Assembly (NCBI RefSeq): GCF_000143535.2
Contig: NC_037322.1
Location: 1,612,001 to 1,676,000, forward strand
Reading direction: 5' to 3'
Source of the DNA: Botrytis cinerea B05.10
Taxonomy: Eukaryota > Ascomycota > Leotiomycetes > Helotiales > Sclerotiniaceae
DNA length: 64,000 nucleotides
Of this stretch, positions 42,402 through 53,445 are shown one piece after another; within the stretch, counting starts at the first letter, position 1, and each line of letters begins with the position of its first letter. The notes under the pieces are model-generated. The model made no database searches, was not told the DNA's origin, and saw only the letters and a program-made list of their open reading frames with translations. The translations under genes were made by a program, and so were the position numbers.

Positions 42402-44573
42402 GCGAAAGATGGCTTGAAGGCTGAGACCTGATTGTATGATTTTACAATCGCAAAGTTGACAGGCTCCAAGGTGTACTAGGGGTATATGGTGAGTAATAAG
42501 GGTAGTCACCACTATCTCTCCTGAAATATGATTACGAGTCCTATATTGCTATCTGGCAAAGGGACATTGTGTACCCTAATAATAAGCCTGAAGTCAAATT
42601 TCTCGCAGCTGTTTCTATTCTGTTTCAATACGTATATATATTTGTAGATAAATGATATGCGTCTTCATTCATCCCACAGCTTTCTATTTCTCATGTTGTC
42701 ACTCTCATTGCTCTCTCATTACAATTGATTTGATACAACCAATCACCAAAGCTTACAAACACATCTCATCTCAATCAATAAATGATACACACAATTGATT
42801 GATTTTATGTATTAAATATAATACGCATCTAAATTCTAAATATTTTTTAATGTATCCTCCTATATCGTAACATGACAATGAGACTATGCTCTTTCATAAT
42901 ACATTCCTCTCCTCTCTTCTCCGCTCCCCTTGGATATCCATTTAGTTCATCGTACAGTCTTTTGAGGAAAGGAAAGGAAAAACAAAAGAGATGAGTGAGC
43001 AACAAAGTATCCAATATAATACAATCAGTATAAGAATGGTAATGATGATGATGTACAAATCCAATCCGAGCCTTTCAGCCCCAAAGAGAGAGAAGAGAAT
43101 GAGGAAAAAAGAAAAACGAAAACAAAACAACATATGAAATATTGCAACTGCTAAATAGAGCATCGACAAAATCAATTAAATTTAGTGCAATCGACTCATA
43201 AAACCCAAAATGCTATGCCCAATATCCGTTAAGCCCAATTCCCGCTAAAAGTTAATCAGATATAGTTTATTCCATCCCATCCCATTCCATGATCATGACA
43301 TGATGCCTTTTTCCAACAATAAAAAATAGTAAATAGTAAACATAAACAGCAAAGCCCAAAATAAAACCAAAACCAGATCCTGAATCGTAAGGGCATAATA
43401 CATTGTGTTTGCATCACATGATGTTCTACAAACAATCTTCTGGTGGTGGAATTGTAGAAGATTCGAGGGTGTGAAGGTATAAATGTAGAAGATTCGAGGG
43501 TGTATAGGTATAAATGTGTCCAAAGTATAACGCGTCACGAGTCCATCATATCATGGGTCGTTATCAGTGATGATGTCATGGAACGGAAAAAGTGTACCAC
43601 CACCACACACCCCCCCCGTCGCTCAATTGAGTTGACTGAGTGACTGACTGACTAACCGGAACACAATCAGTCCGTCAGTCTACATACATGTTGAGAAAAG
43701 GTCCGAGCTTCCGAAATCGAACCATTTCAAAGAAGCAAACGAGACTCTCTCTATCTCGGTTTGTCTGTCTGGTACCCGGCGTATCCACAAATATGCGGAG
43801 ATAAAAGAGAAGAAAAAAGACCCTTCGTGCATCAAATCGTGCATAATTCATTTCGTCATCAAATGTTTATTTTGAATCGCGTCAAGAAATCCATGAATCA
43901 TGAAACCATGGATTTCTGGAAAAAACCATGCATTGACCCGGGCCAAGTTCCCTTGCATTCCGAAGTCGAGAAGAGAGAAGGGCGTGGAACGCAGATGGAA
44001 AAAGGAAGGGTTGGGCACAGAGACGGGGAGCAAATGGAGTTGAGGAGTTTGGATTTGTGGGAGAAGAGAAGATGGGATTTCGACCATTCTATCATCCAAT
44101 CACAAACACTCCAGCACAACTTCATTTCCAATTCCATTTCCAATCCCATTTCCAGCCATGAGAGGGGACTTCACAAGGCCCAACCCATCCAATCCGATCC
44201 CATCCCGCATGTAGATCGTCGGGAGCATAATGATGATGATGATATTGGTAATGGACGAGAGTAGCTATGATGGCCGTCGGGCGGTGGGAGGGAGAAGTCG
44301 ACAGCCAACCAATAAAAGTGGAGCGGACAGAAAACCCAATAAAGTGGAGTGATCGAGGTGGATGTGGCTGAGGTGGTGCGATCGAACATTGTCTTTCTTC
44401 ACTTGATTCTTGATTCTTGAGTGTCCAATCGTTCCATTATTGGTAATTGGTATTAAATCGCTGATTAATTGCTTCCAATCATATCCTTTCCTTTCGCTCC
44501 ACCACGTCCATGTTGGCTTATCAAATCCCTCAAGGGGAAGGAGGAGGAGAGCATCTCAAAATAGACGGTACTC
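42402..44573. other. Intergenic, nothing recognised
   Basis: Contains short simple repeats (GATGAT near 43,040 and 44,230; TGACTGAC near 43,640) and no convincing frame. The right part includes the 3' flank of the Rpn4-like gene. Frames of 167 and 83 codons near 43,760-44,260 are mutually antisense and featureless. Confidence 0.45.
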
Positions 44574-46832
44574 TTATTCCGAATTAAGTCCTAGTCCTCT
44601 TCTTTTTCCTTTCGTGAGAGTCGCCGGGATTTCGGGATGCACAACTCGTAAATGTCGCGTCAGAGCATCATTCCGACTAAACGTCTTCTCCTCGGTACAG
44701 TATTTACATCGCAGCTTTTGCTTTCCGGCATTGTGAATTGTGTCTTCATGTCGTGTCAGATCATACGGACGAGAGAAGATGGTGTTGCAGGGTTTGTTCG
44801 TCGATGGGTTGATCCGTTCGCATTTGTGAGGCCCACTTTGACTGTTTAACTTTTGCGCCATTGATGTCATACCACCCCGGTTTTCCCCACCCATGTTGTT
44901 GATCAAGGATGTCGAGTTCCGGTGAACATCCCGCTTGTGTTTTTGAAGTTTGGGGGGTGTCTCGAACCTTCTTGTGCATCCATGATACGTGCATGTGTAT
45001 GTTCCACTATCTGCTGATGTATTGCTTGGCCTCTGGATTTCTTGATCGGGGGAATAGTCACTGCTGCTAGACTCCATCGATCCCAAGGTTGGTGTAAAGT
45101 CATGGGAGATGTTCGAAATATTCGAAATGTTCGAAATATTCGACATATTCGACATGTTACTTGCTTGTCTTTGCGTGGATGGAACGAATGGGTAACGTTG
45201 TGGTATTTGTCGTAGATTGTCTCGAGTAATTATAGGACTTGTCGATTTGAACCGAGTCTGCGTGGGGGTGCTTTGTGAGGTTGTAGAAATTGCCGACGAG
45301 CTCTCTCGTCGAGTTGTAGCCATGCTAGCATAGCTTTGTTGCGATAATGACATGTCTTCCGACTCGGATGGCTCTGGGTCAATCGATGGCTGCTGACAAT
45401 AGCCCGCTTTTGATTGCGCAGGTCGTGGTGGTGGAAACAATGGGTTGTTTGCATCCTCCTCGGTTTCGTTGTACACCAAGTTGACATCTTTTGGCGAGAT
45501 GGTTTTTGGAGTGACTTGTCCTGGGTTGCTCCTCTCGTACTGTACCTGCATAGCTAACGCATCGTCTTTGGCCTTTTGTTGTTCTCGCATGTGCTTTGCA
45601 GTTCCAAATCCCATATTGTGGGTATTGTACCCTGCCGGGGTAGGAGCTAAAGGTGAGCCTGGTTGAAAAGGTGAACGTTCGCGAGGAGACAAGACTGAGG
45701 CTTCTCGTTGAGTGCTTAGGTGTCCGTTGTTTGCTGCTTGTAACCTTTGCGTGAATATGTCGTTACTCAAATTCGAGGTTGTTTGAGTTGTGGCAGGAGC
45801 TGCGGAAGGAGCGGAAATCATAGATATGTTGGGGTTGAATAGCTCATCATTGTAAGCATCTGTCATGGTGCGGTCGAGTTTTGGCATTTGATGTGGAGAA
45901 GTTCTGTGAGAAGCTTTGAAATCGGATGAAAGTAAGTATTCGCTCAGCCAGGAATCCACACTAGGAGTCATACCGAACTGTTGTCTTTCATCCTCGCAGG
46001 CCGGTGGCGTTGAGGGTGAGTCATTACTCGCCACCGTTGCTAGCGATGGCCTACTCGACACTTGACTGTGATAAATCTCTGGTGCCGACATCAGCTCGTT
46101 ACCCGCCAGTCTTGGTAAGCCGTCATTAAGCATTGTGAAGGGAAGGTTATTCTGATTTTGGTATTGGTTTGGATGTGTGTACTGAGACGAGAAGAAATTC
46201 TCTTGTAATGGAGTGTGTGCTGGTGTCAAGGTCTTCGGTGCTGTTGGATGGAAATCTTGAAAATCATGATATGATTCGCCAGCGACTTGAGGATTCAAGG
46301 TGGACGGTGCGTAAGGTGAAGCTGGGGCGGCTGGAGATCCAAATGACGACAGTGAAGATTCTCGATGATGATTTTGCCTGGAAGTCGAAGTAGGTGTCAA
46401 TTGTCCGTTCGACATCAAACTATTCGATTGGATGGGCTGTTGCATATGAGATGGCAATTGAAATATTCTATCCGAGGAATATTCCGCAGGTCGCAGTGGA
46501 GCTTGTTGTTGAAATCGATTCGAGGCAAATGATATTGGTTGTTGGATGTCGAATAGAATTTGATCGCCTTCAAAATCAAAGCTGTTGGGATTTGAGAGAT
46601 TGTTTGTGGTGAAAGCGGAGTGTGGTGTCAGTGTTGTTGAAGGCGTCAGAGACTGAGGTGGTGGTTGTGATTGTGGTTGTGGTTGTGGTTGTAATGGGGT
46701 TTGAGGTTGTTGAGGTAATTGTGGCAGTTGGTGCGGCAGAGAAGGATTAAATATGGAACCGTGCTGATTATAAGATGCTTGTTGGGGGTGATGTGGTAAC
46801 TGACGTCTCGATGCTGAGTTGTGAGCTAACAT
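44574..46832 (-). CDS. Rpn4-like C2H2 zinc-finger transcription factor
   Basis: An intronless 752-aa protein. The first 600 residues are low in complexity and rich in Gln, Pro, Ser and Asn, including a PQPQPQSQPPPQ tract. The C-terminus holds three zinc-binding segments: YTCTYHGCTRRF...HKRDVH (about 612-637), HKCERINPSTNKPCNTIFSR...HEDTIH with a long first loop (about 667-698), and RCKYCTEEKTFSRNDALTR..VVH (about 704-731), then a basic tail. The last two fingers with their CNTIFSRPYDLTRH and EEKTFSRNDALTRH signatures resemble fungal Rpn4, the activator of proteasome genes through the PACE element. Identity as Rpn4 rather than a paralog is by eye. A 9-bp minisatellite encodes repeated SNI/SNM triplets near residue 560-575. 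A PACE-like site lies just upstream. Confidence 0.8.
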   Translation of the reverse strand: MLAHNSASRRQLPHHPQQASYNQHGSIFNPSLPHQLPQLPQQPQTPLQPQPQPQSQPPPQSLTPSTTLTPHSAFTTNNLSNPNSFDFEGDQILFDIQQPISFASNRFQQQAPLRPAEYSSDRIFQLPSHMQQPIQSNSLMSNGQLTPTSTSRQNHHRESSLSSFGSPAAPASPYAPSTLNPQVAGESYHDFQDFHPTAPKTLTPAHTPLQENFFSSQYTHPNQYQNQNNLPFTMLNDGLPRLAGNELMSAPEIYHSQVSSRPSLATVASNDSPSTPPACEDERQQFGMTPSVDSWLSEYLLSSDFKASHRTSPHQMPKLDRTMTDAYNDELFNPNISMISAPSAAPATTQTTSNLSNDIFTQRLQAANNGHLSTQREASVLSPRERSPFQPGSPLAPTPAGYNTHNMGFGTAKHMREQQKAKDDALAMQVQYERSNPGQVTPKTISPKDVNLVYNETEEDANNPLFPPPRPAQSKAGYCQQPSIDPEPSESEDMSLSQQSYASMATTRRESSSAISTTSQSTPTQTRFKSTSPIITRDNLRQIPQRYPFVPSTQRQASNMSNMSNISNISNISNISHDFTPTLGSMESSSSDYSPDQEIQRPSNTSADSGTYTCTYHGCTRRFETPPKLQKHKRDVHRNSTSLINNMGGENRGGMTSMAQKLNSQSGPHKCERINPSTNKPCNTIFSRPYDLTRHEDTIHNAGKQKLRCKYCTEEKTFSRNDALTRHLRVVHPEIPATLTKGKRRGLGLNSE
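45111..45155 (-). repeat. 9-bp coding minisatellite (SNI/SNM) in the Rpn4-like gene
   Basis: Five tandem 9-bp units of the type GTTCGAAAT/ATTCGACAT encode successive Ser-Asn-Ile or Ser-Asn-Met triplets. Unit length is a multiple of three, so copy changes keep the frame. Confidence 0.85.
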
Positions 46833-46891
46833 AGTGATATGGCTTTGAGGATCTGTGAAAGGCTTTTAGTAAGAAAGTTCGACTTTAATAA

Positions 46892-46900
46892 GGTGGCGAA
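46892..46900 (+). promoter_or_regulatory. PACE-like site GGTGGCGAA
   Basis: GGTGGCGAA lies 60 bp upstream of the Rpn4-like start codon and differs at one base from the Rpn4 target GGTGGCAAA. It might permit autoregulation or lie in the transcribed 5' leader. One 9-mer alone is weak evidence. Confidence 0.3.
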
Positions 46901-49900
46901 TGTTTATATGTGGAAAACGATTTCGACCTCGGCCCTCTGCGACTCGTACTCGGGAAAGGATTGATCAATATGGAGAAGGGGAGGGAGGAATGAGGAGGTA
47001 CCTTTTTTGGTCCCCCGATAGTAGTCGCAGTCGTCGTAGCTCTTGGAATGATGTAGAATAATCAATCGGATGTAAGTGATGTATAATCAGATCATCTGGT
47101 CAGCAGATCAAATTTGCGATTCTCCGTTGTTCTTGTTCTTTCTTTTTTTCTTTCTCTTGTTGATGAGTGTTTGATATTTATGGTGTCCGACGAGGGAAGT
47201 GGCCTGGTTTTTGTACAGTGGAGTGTTTTGGAGGTGGAATGGAAAGGTGGTGGTTGAGTGACACTAGTGAGACCAGAGACTGATAGATAAAGTATTACCC
47301 AGAGATGGATGACTGATATGATGCTTGAGTTCTAGGGAGAGACTAAGGAGCAAACAGGATCAAGAGCAGTGAAGATCTGCCAGTGTTGTGATATGTACGA
47401 TAGGGATATCGGTTAAAGGGGATAGCTATATAGGAGCGCAGGATGTCTTTCCGGCCAAACATTTGAAATTTCATGTATGGAGTGACGATTTCCATCGGCC
47501 CCTTCCTGACCCTGACCCCTACCCTACGCACCATGCACAGTCAAAAGATTTTTTGGAGGGTGGGAAGGGAGTACTAGAGCGTACTAGGGAGGGTTGCAAC
47601 CGCGACCGACCAAGGGTTTGGCAAGAAGATGTGGAAGATGGCGTTTTCCTCTTTTTTTCTTTTTCCACTCGACATGTAAGGGTCCATGCAGCCCATAATG
47701 ACGCACAACGAGCAGGGGTCGCTGGCAGGAAAGTTCCCAAGTTCCCAAAACAGCATAGTGGAATCGCTACTCGTACAGACCAAATGGAGCTAGCAGCAAC
47801 AGCAAGAATGCATTCACATTCGTTCCAACGAGAGTCTCAGTCTCAACGGCCACAAAAGAAAACCATCACGTGTGACCCACTCGACATTCGAAGGGCGATG
47901 CCTCGTTACGAGCTCCAACGACTGGACTGGTGTGATTTATTGAATCGGTCTGCAGTCCATCACCTACATTGCCCCGTTGGGTAATCGACACCACCACCCG
48001 AAGAAAAGACCCTTAAAATTACAGTGGGATGGACCTAGCGCATAATCATCGCTAGCTCGGCTTTCCACGGAACGGAAGAAGGGTTCTGATAACAATGCTT
48101 CGTAACAAGCCACACACACCACCCACACACCCACAGAAGATTGTACGAGCCACACCACCCACAATGATTCTCTCCATAATGCATTTCCTTGCACTCACTT
48201 CACAGCCATTGCGATCTTGGGCGCACAACGCAGAATCGGATTTGTAAGCCTGTTCGAATCCCACCAAGCATCCCAGAGCGTTACAAATGCATGATGCTCT
48301 AAAACAAAGAACCACTCGCGACAAAGGAATTACCTACGCCGTTCTCGGATATTCCATTCTCCAAGGCACAGCCACTGGAGGAGTGTATCGTTACTTTGTC
48401 CATCTAGATGTGTCAATTTTGGAATCATTCCTTCGTATTTGCGAGCCAATGCCCGGTAAGCGCTAGCTCGCTAGCTAACTCACGCATGGGTTACAGATTC
48501 CATTCGTCAAATAAGGTGCTGACTGACTATGGAGATTTGCAAAACGTTTGTCAATCTTCCTCGGGAATACCGTTAATCCTGTCCAGATCCTCCTATTCCA
48601 TTTTTTATACTTTAAGACAGATTGGCAAAAGTCCAGTTGTTCAGCCACTTTTGTCCCACTCTCCCGCTCTTTTCCTCCATTCTTGATCTTAGGAAGATCC
48701 CGATCAGTGGTACGAGATCCGTACTCGTACTGATGCTACACGGAGAGATATGACCCCAAAGATAGGTCGGTGCACATTGATGACACTAGTGATACCGGCA
48801 TTCCCATCTCCTCGGGCTTACCTTGCAAATTTCAAGGTTGCATTTTCTAAGTGGGGATCCCGCTACTCCTTTGGGATCACCTCTTCCATGACCACCACTG
48901 CATGTTTACCCTTGTTTAGCTTCCCCTACTATGCGGAATGGGATTTTACGATTCTCGATAAAATGCCATGCAAATCTCGATGAATGGCAGCTTATCCATT
49001 TTTGTTACCATTGCTAATGTCTAATCACCAGCGTGTCAAAGACTCAAAGAATACGTACGATCAATGAATTATCTCGACGAAGAAGCCGCTGCCTAGCTGC
49101 ACAGTAGTGTCTCTCTAACGCACTTGCTATCGAAAATAGTGGCTGAGGGGCCCCTATTGAAGGCCTAGTTTTCTCTTTCTGATTCTATCGATAACACACT
49201 TTACAGCTTGCCCTTCCTCGATATCTACTAGGTACCTAAATATTGGTCATTTGACTATGACCCATGTGGAAAGCTGTCTATCCACTGACCAAGACCAGGT
49301 CTATGCAATGGCTCTCAATAAAAAATCTTTCAAGCTAGTCTTAATACATTTATTCACCTTAACCGAGAGGTTCATTTTGTGACTCCTTCCCGCCGTAACT
49401 CCGGCCACCAAAAAATGCAACTTGTCACTCGAAATTTCCCCGCGTATAGAGTACATCGTACTTCCGTCACAATACTTAATATGTCGACGTTATACTAGCG
49501 CCGTAACTGAATGCTAATCAAAATAGGACTCATCTTGAGTAACCTGGCCCTCACCAAGGAGCCATGCACCACGTCAGCTTTGCTCAACCTAGCTGACTCA
49601 TATGCTCTTGAAGCTAATCTTTTCCACGATGCCATATCGGGGAACGGCCGATCAAGATATGGTACGGCACTCACGATAGCCGAGCGGAGTTAGCTGGGCT
49701 GCTTCGAAAATCTACACGGGATATGTGACATGTCGTCGGCTTAAGTCTACAAACCCCTCGGGGAAGAGGCATTGGGGAATTGCTGAGCCGGAGCAAAGGG
49801 CCCACCGGCAATGGCTTATTGTGCCAAGCTACAGTTCGTAACCCATTATCATTACTAGGCAGAGGACAGAATGAATGACTCCTCCTTTGCTGTTACCTGT

Positions 49901-52403
49901 CGTTGGATGCGGCCCAGGAAAACTTTGACAAGAGACATTTCACTCGATGAGCAAAAATTTACAAGCAGGGACTATTTCATACTACTGCAGGCACCTCGTG
50001 CAAACTGAAAAAACAACGTGGGCATCAAACAAAACATCCATGAAAAGCTGACCCAAGGTAATTTCACTGGGAGCAGATAGCAAGAGATAGCAAATGGACA
50101 AATAAGAAAGTGACAGCTTTACTTTCCCCGCAACAAGGCCAGTCTCTCACTCGCGTGTTGGAGATCATTAATCAATCTAGAAAAGATCAATGCTGGTCTA
50201 GCTTTGAAACGACATTTTTTTTTTGTGGGGGAGGTTCAATGCACGTTGCACAGCCACTGTGTTTGTCGTCCACTAAGCCTTGAAGGACCCTTGATCTTCG
50301 GGGTGAGCGACAAACTTCCGTCTGCAGGGTCAAGAAACATTGTATTGTGCTCACATTCGAACAGTTATGCCCCGATCTGTCCTAGGTAGTCGTGACGCAC
50401 AATTACGGCTCAGCACAATGTTGTGAAATGCAAATGATTTCCTACGCGGAGGTAACGTGATTATTTCCAATTATGGCTCTGGCCGGGATCGCCGTGAAAA
50501 TGGGCTGGCTACACAACATGAAGAAAATCATTCTCTTGCACGAAAAGAATCTTCCAAAGCACACGCAGTGCATAATGTAACACTGGCACATATGTACCAC
50601 GCCGTCGGTTTGCAGGGTGAAGATTCCAAATAGGAATGATTACACACTACGGGATCGATTCAAACAATGTTCATCTCCTTACGATCAAACCTGGAAGATG
50701 TCCATTGGGACTTTGCAACCCCTATTGTCCTAAACTGGAATAAATCTCAAGCTCAGTCAGTCAAATACTCATTGCTGCTCGCACTCCTGTATTCCCTTTC
50801 TCATTTGACCACTCCTTCATTTCCCTATTCTGTACATCTTGGCCCAAAGGTCGATTTCCAAGCATCCGGGAGAGTCTTATGGCACCTAAACGCGGAACCG
50901 ACGAGCAGATTGCTGGACCACTCCTCCATGCGGGTATGCAGAGAAACTGTACACAGTGAGATCGGTTTCCTCATCGCATGGTAGACATGCATGATGCCAG
51001 CCATGGCTGTGAGGCTTGAGCAAGCCACATCGAAATGACATTCTTACGCGAAGGATTCGGATTTAATTTCCAAACCGAGAGCGTTCGTCGGTTCCATGTA
51101 TTGATACAGTAATGTTCTGGATTCTTCCTCGCTACTTCCTGCGACATAAGTTCCGCGGCGTTTCCACATAAATTGTTTTTTTTAAGGTCTGGACCCCCCA
51201 TTTCTGACACCATCTCAACGACATCGTTTCTTCCGAATTCTTCCATTGAACTACAGCAACAGAATTCTTCCGACCAAGATATCAAGAATTATCTCCGTTC
51301 TATTGATAGAAGGATCGGGGATTTCGGTACTGTCGGATGTTGGATTGGTAATTCCAATTCACAAACACCATCGTTGATCGTAAATGTCGACATGCAGGTG
51401 AGTTCTCGGCCGTGAAAGTCGGAATAGTTCATCCGAAGAGTTTGAAACATCCAAGTGCTTCCGACATCCTATGTACGTACATTCGAATTTGTTTGGACAA
51501 GCTCCCCGTTAATCACCAGAGTGGATAGCGAGTTGCAGGTACGAGATGCAAAATGCTAAATGCAGGCTCGGCGACACAGACATCGTATCTTGGGCATCTT
51601 GGGCTAAACGTTGAGATGTGGAATCCATGGTGTCTTAATAATCCAATACGAAAGATTGGCAACCTGAAAAGAACGACACGAGCTCCGATTGCGCCGTCGT
51701 CTTGATTTGCCTTGACCAGTTAGCAGAAGAATTCTATGCTCGGGATGTTGTGATGACGAGCAGTTGCGAGAGCGAAGCCTCTTCAGGTGCAACTCTCGTT
51801 GCGTAAGCTACTTATTAATTGTGGTGAAGATGAGTACCAATGTAGATGTCATCCAGCACAACAGACCAGAAGCTTCGTAATCTTGAACCAGAATATGCGA
51901 AAATAAGAATATGTATGTGTGGAGTGATGGGTAAATGTGTTGTGAAGAGAATAGCAACTTAAGTCTAGAACCATGGACTTGATAAATAATCCGATAAGAC
52001 GGGTGGCGTCCCTGATAAGATAAATTTAGCTGCCGCCACTATTATCGATATCGGCGAGCCACTCTCTTCCATTCCATCCATTTTGGCAGTATCTAAGTCG
52101 TCGGCACCCAGTAGGAAGGCTACTCGATACATATGTCATGGGCCGGCGGACAGAGAGATGAGTACCCATTGCGCTTTGGACTTCCGCTCACCATGAGTAC
52201 AGGCAATCCAACCTGTAGTTGCCAATGTTCTAGAGTTCCATGCAATATTTGTTTTGGGTGACTGTTGATTGGTGGTGGTTAAACCTCGGAGCTCTATTTC
52301 TCATAAGGCTGAAGAAGTTCACTCACTGTAGGTGGAATCCTCGATACCCAAGAAAGTTCAGTGAACAATTCATCACAACTTCACAAAAGATACCACAACA
52401 ACA
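46901..52403. other. Gene-empty stretch of about 5.5 kb with normal composition
   Basis: No convincing protein-coding frame is seen, although composition is normal. The longest frame (47,388-47,984, plus strand) starts with a non-ATG codon and lacks motifs. The left end must contain the promoter and leader of the Rpn4-like gene, including a pyrimidine-rich tract near 47,140-47,160. Long upstream regions are common for fungal regulators, and non-coding RNA is possible but not demonstrable. Confidence 0.5.
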
Positions 52404-53137
52404 ATGTCTACACAGCCACTATCACCAATTCGCAAAGCCTGGTATCAATGGAAAGCCCTGCGTCTTCCTTGGCGCAAACGTTTCTTCGTCGGTTTGTACT
52501 CCCCTACTCAACTCGCCACTCCTCTCCCTCCCTCGATGAAGCTCACCAACGCCCTGCAGGTCTCGATCTCCAAAATAATTCCTTCTGGGAATTCCGCGAC
52601 GCTATAAATGCAGGTCGTATGCGCAGAATAGTCCAAACACCATCCTCGATCCAATATTCAGATGTAAGAATAAGTCCTCAATGGCATCAGTGGCTACGGC
52701 ATACGCGGGAAGATGCACCTAGCATAGAAGAATTGGTGGGGGATATAGCGAGACAGGAAAGATTAAAGATACTAGCTAGAAAGGCTGACGAGAGGTGGAA
52801 TGCGAAAGCGAGTTTTCTGGATCAGCCAGCGGCGAGGCAGCAGGCGTTGCCGGCCACGCAGGTGAGAGATGGAGGGGCGTATACGGGAACGGATCCGAGG
52901 GGAGATGGGAAGGGTGTGGCGAATGCTATTGCGAGTGAGGCGCAGGAGGTGGAGAAGGAGAAAGTGGTTGCTACGGGAAATTCGGCGAGTGGTGAAATAC
53001 AGTATGATGCGGCGATACAGCCGAGAGAGGAGAAGACATATAAGGATGATCCATGGAAGAAGGCAAGAGGAGGACCAAGTGAAGAATGGCAACCCCAAGC
53101 TTGGGATCCGAATGAAATGCCAGCAGCTCGAAGATAA
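52404..53137 (+). CDS. NDUFAF2/NDUFA12-family mitochondrial complex I protein
   Basis: Exons are 52,404-52,491 and 52,560-53,137, joined across a 68-bp intron (GTTTGT donor, CTGCAG acceptor, phase 1), giving 221 aa. The spliced N-terminus reads IRKAWYQWKALRLPWRKRFF then VGLDLQNNSFWEFRDAINAG, the typical opening of the NDUFA12 family (G-x-D-x-x-G/N-N-x-FWEF) followed by RRIVQ and WHQWLRHTREDAPS. The C-terminal half is polar, with a DDPWKKARGGPSEEWQPQAW tail, as in assembly factors of the NDUFAF2 (mimitin, B17.2L) type. The probable role is late assembly of NADH:ubiquinone oxidoreductase in the mitochondrion. Its short length and long tail favour the assembly factor over the subunit, but the choice is not certain. 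It converges on the next gene with about 310 bp between stops. Confidence 0.8.
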
Positions 53138-53445
53138 TGTATTAATATTATTATAGTAATTACGAATCCAAATGCATGGATTAGAAGGCAATTTCGCCCA
53201 CTTCGCATCTTCCTGTTGCTTCATGAGTATCTATTAAGATATACTGTTGCTCGAAATGCCATGTTCTTGCTACGATTTCCACGAGCCACCGTGTCTATGT
53301 AAAACTTCAAATTGACATACGCTTTTCCTCCGTAACCTGACAGTAAATGGTATCGTTGAAAACCCCAATGACCAGTAAACTCCTTGCTGATGTGAACTCG
53401 TTCAGTCCAAATGTGATTAACTCCAACGCGATGTTAACAATCCAA

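Noticed and set aside
47388..47984. 198-codon plus-strand frame
   Set aside because: It starts with a non-ATG codon, is rich in His, Arg and Gln without domains, and overlaps antisense frames of similar quality.
33740..48260. Several GGTTCGA-like words considered as tRNA B boxes
   Set aside because: None has a matching A box and cloverleaf stems at tRNA spacing; no tRNA or rRNA gene could be supported in the window.
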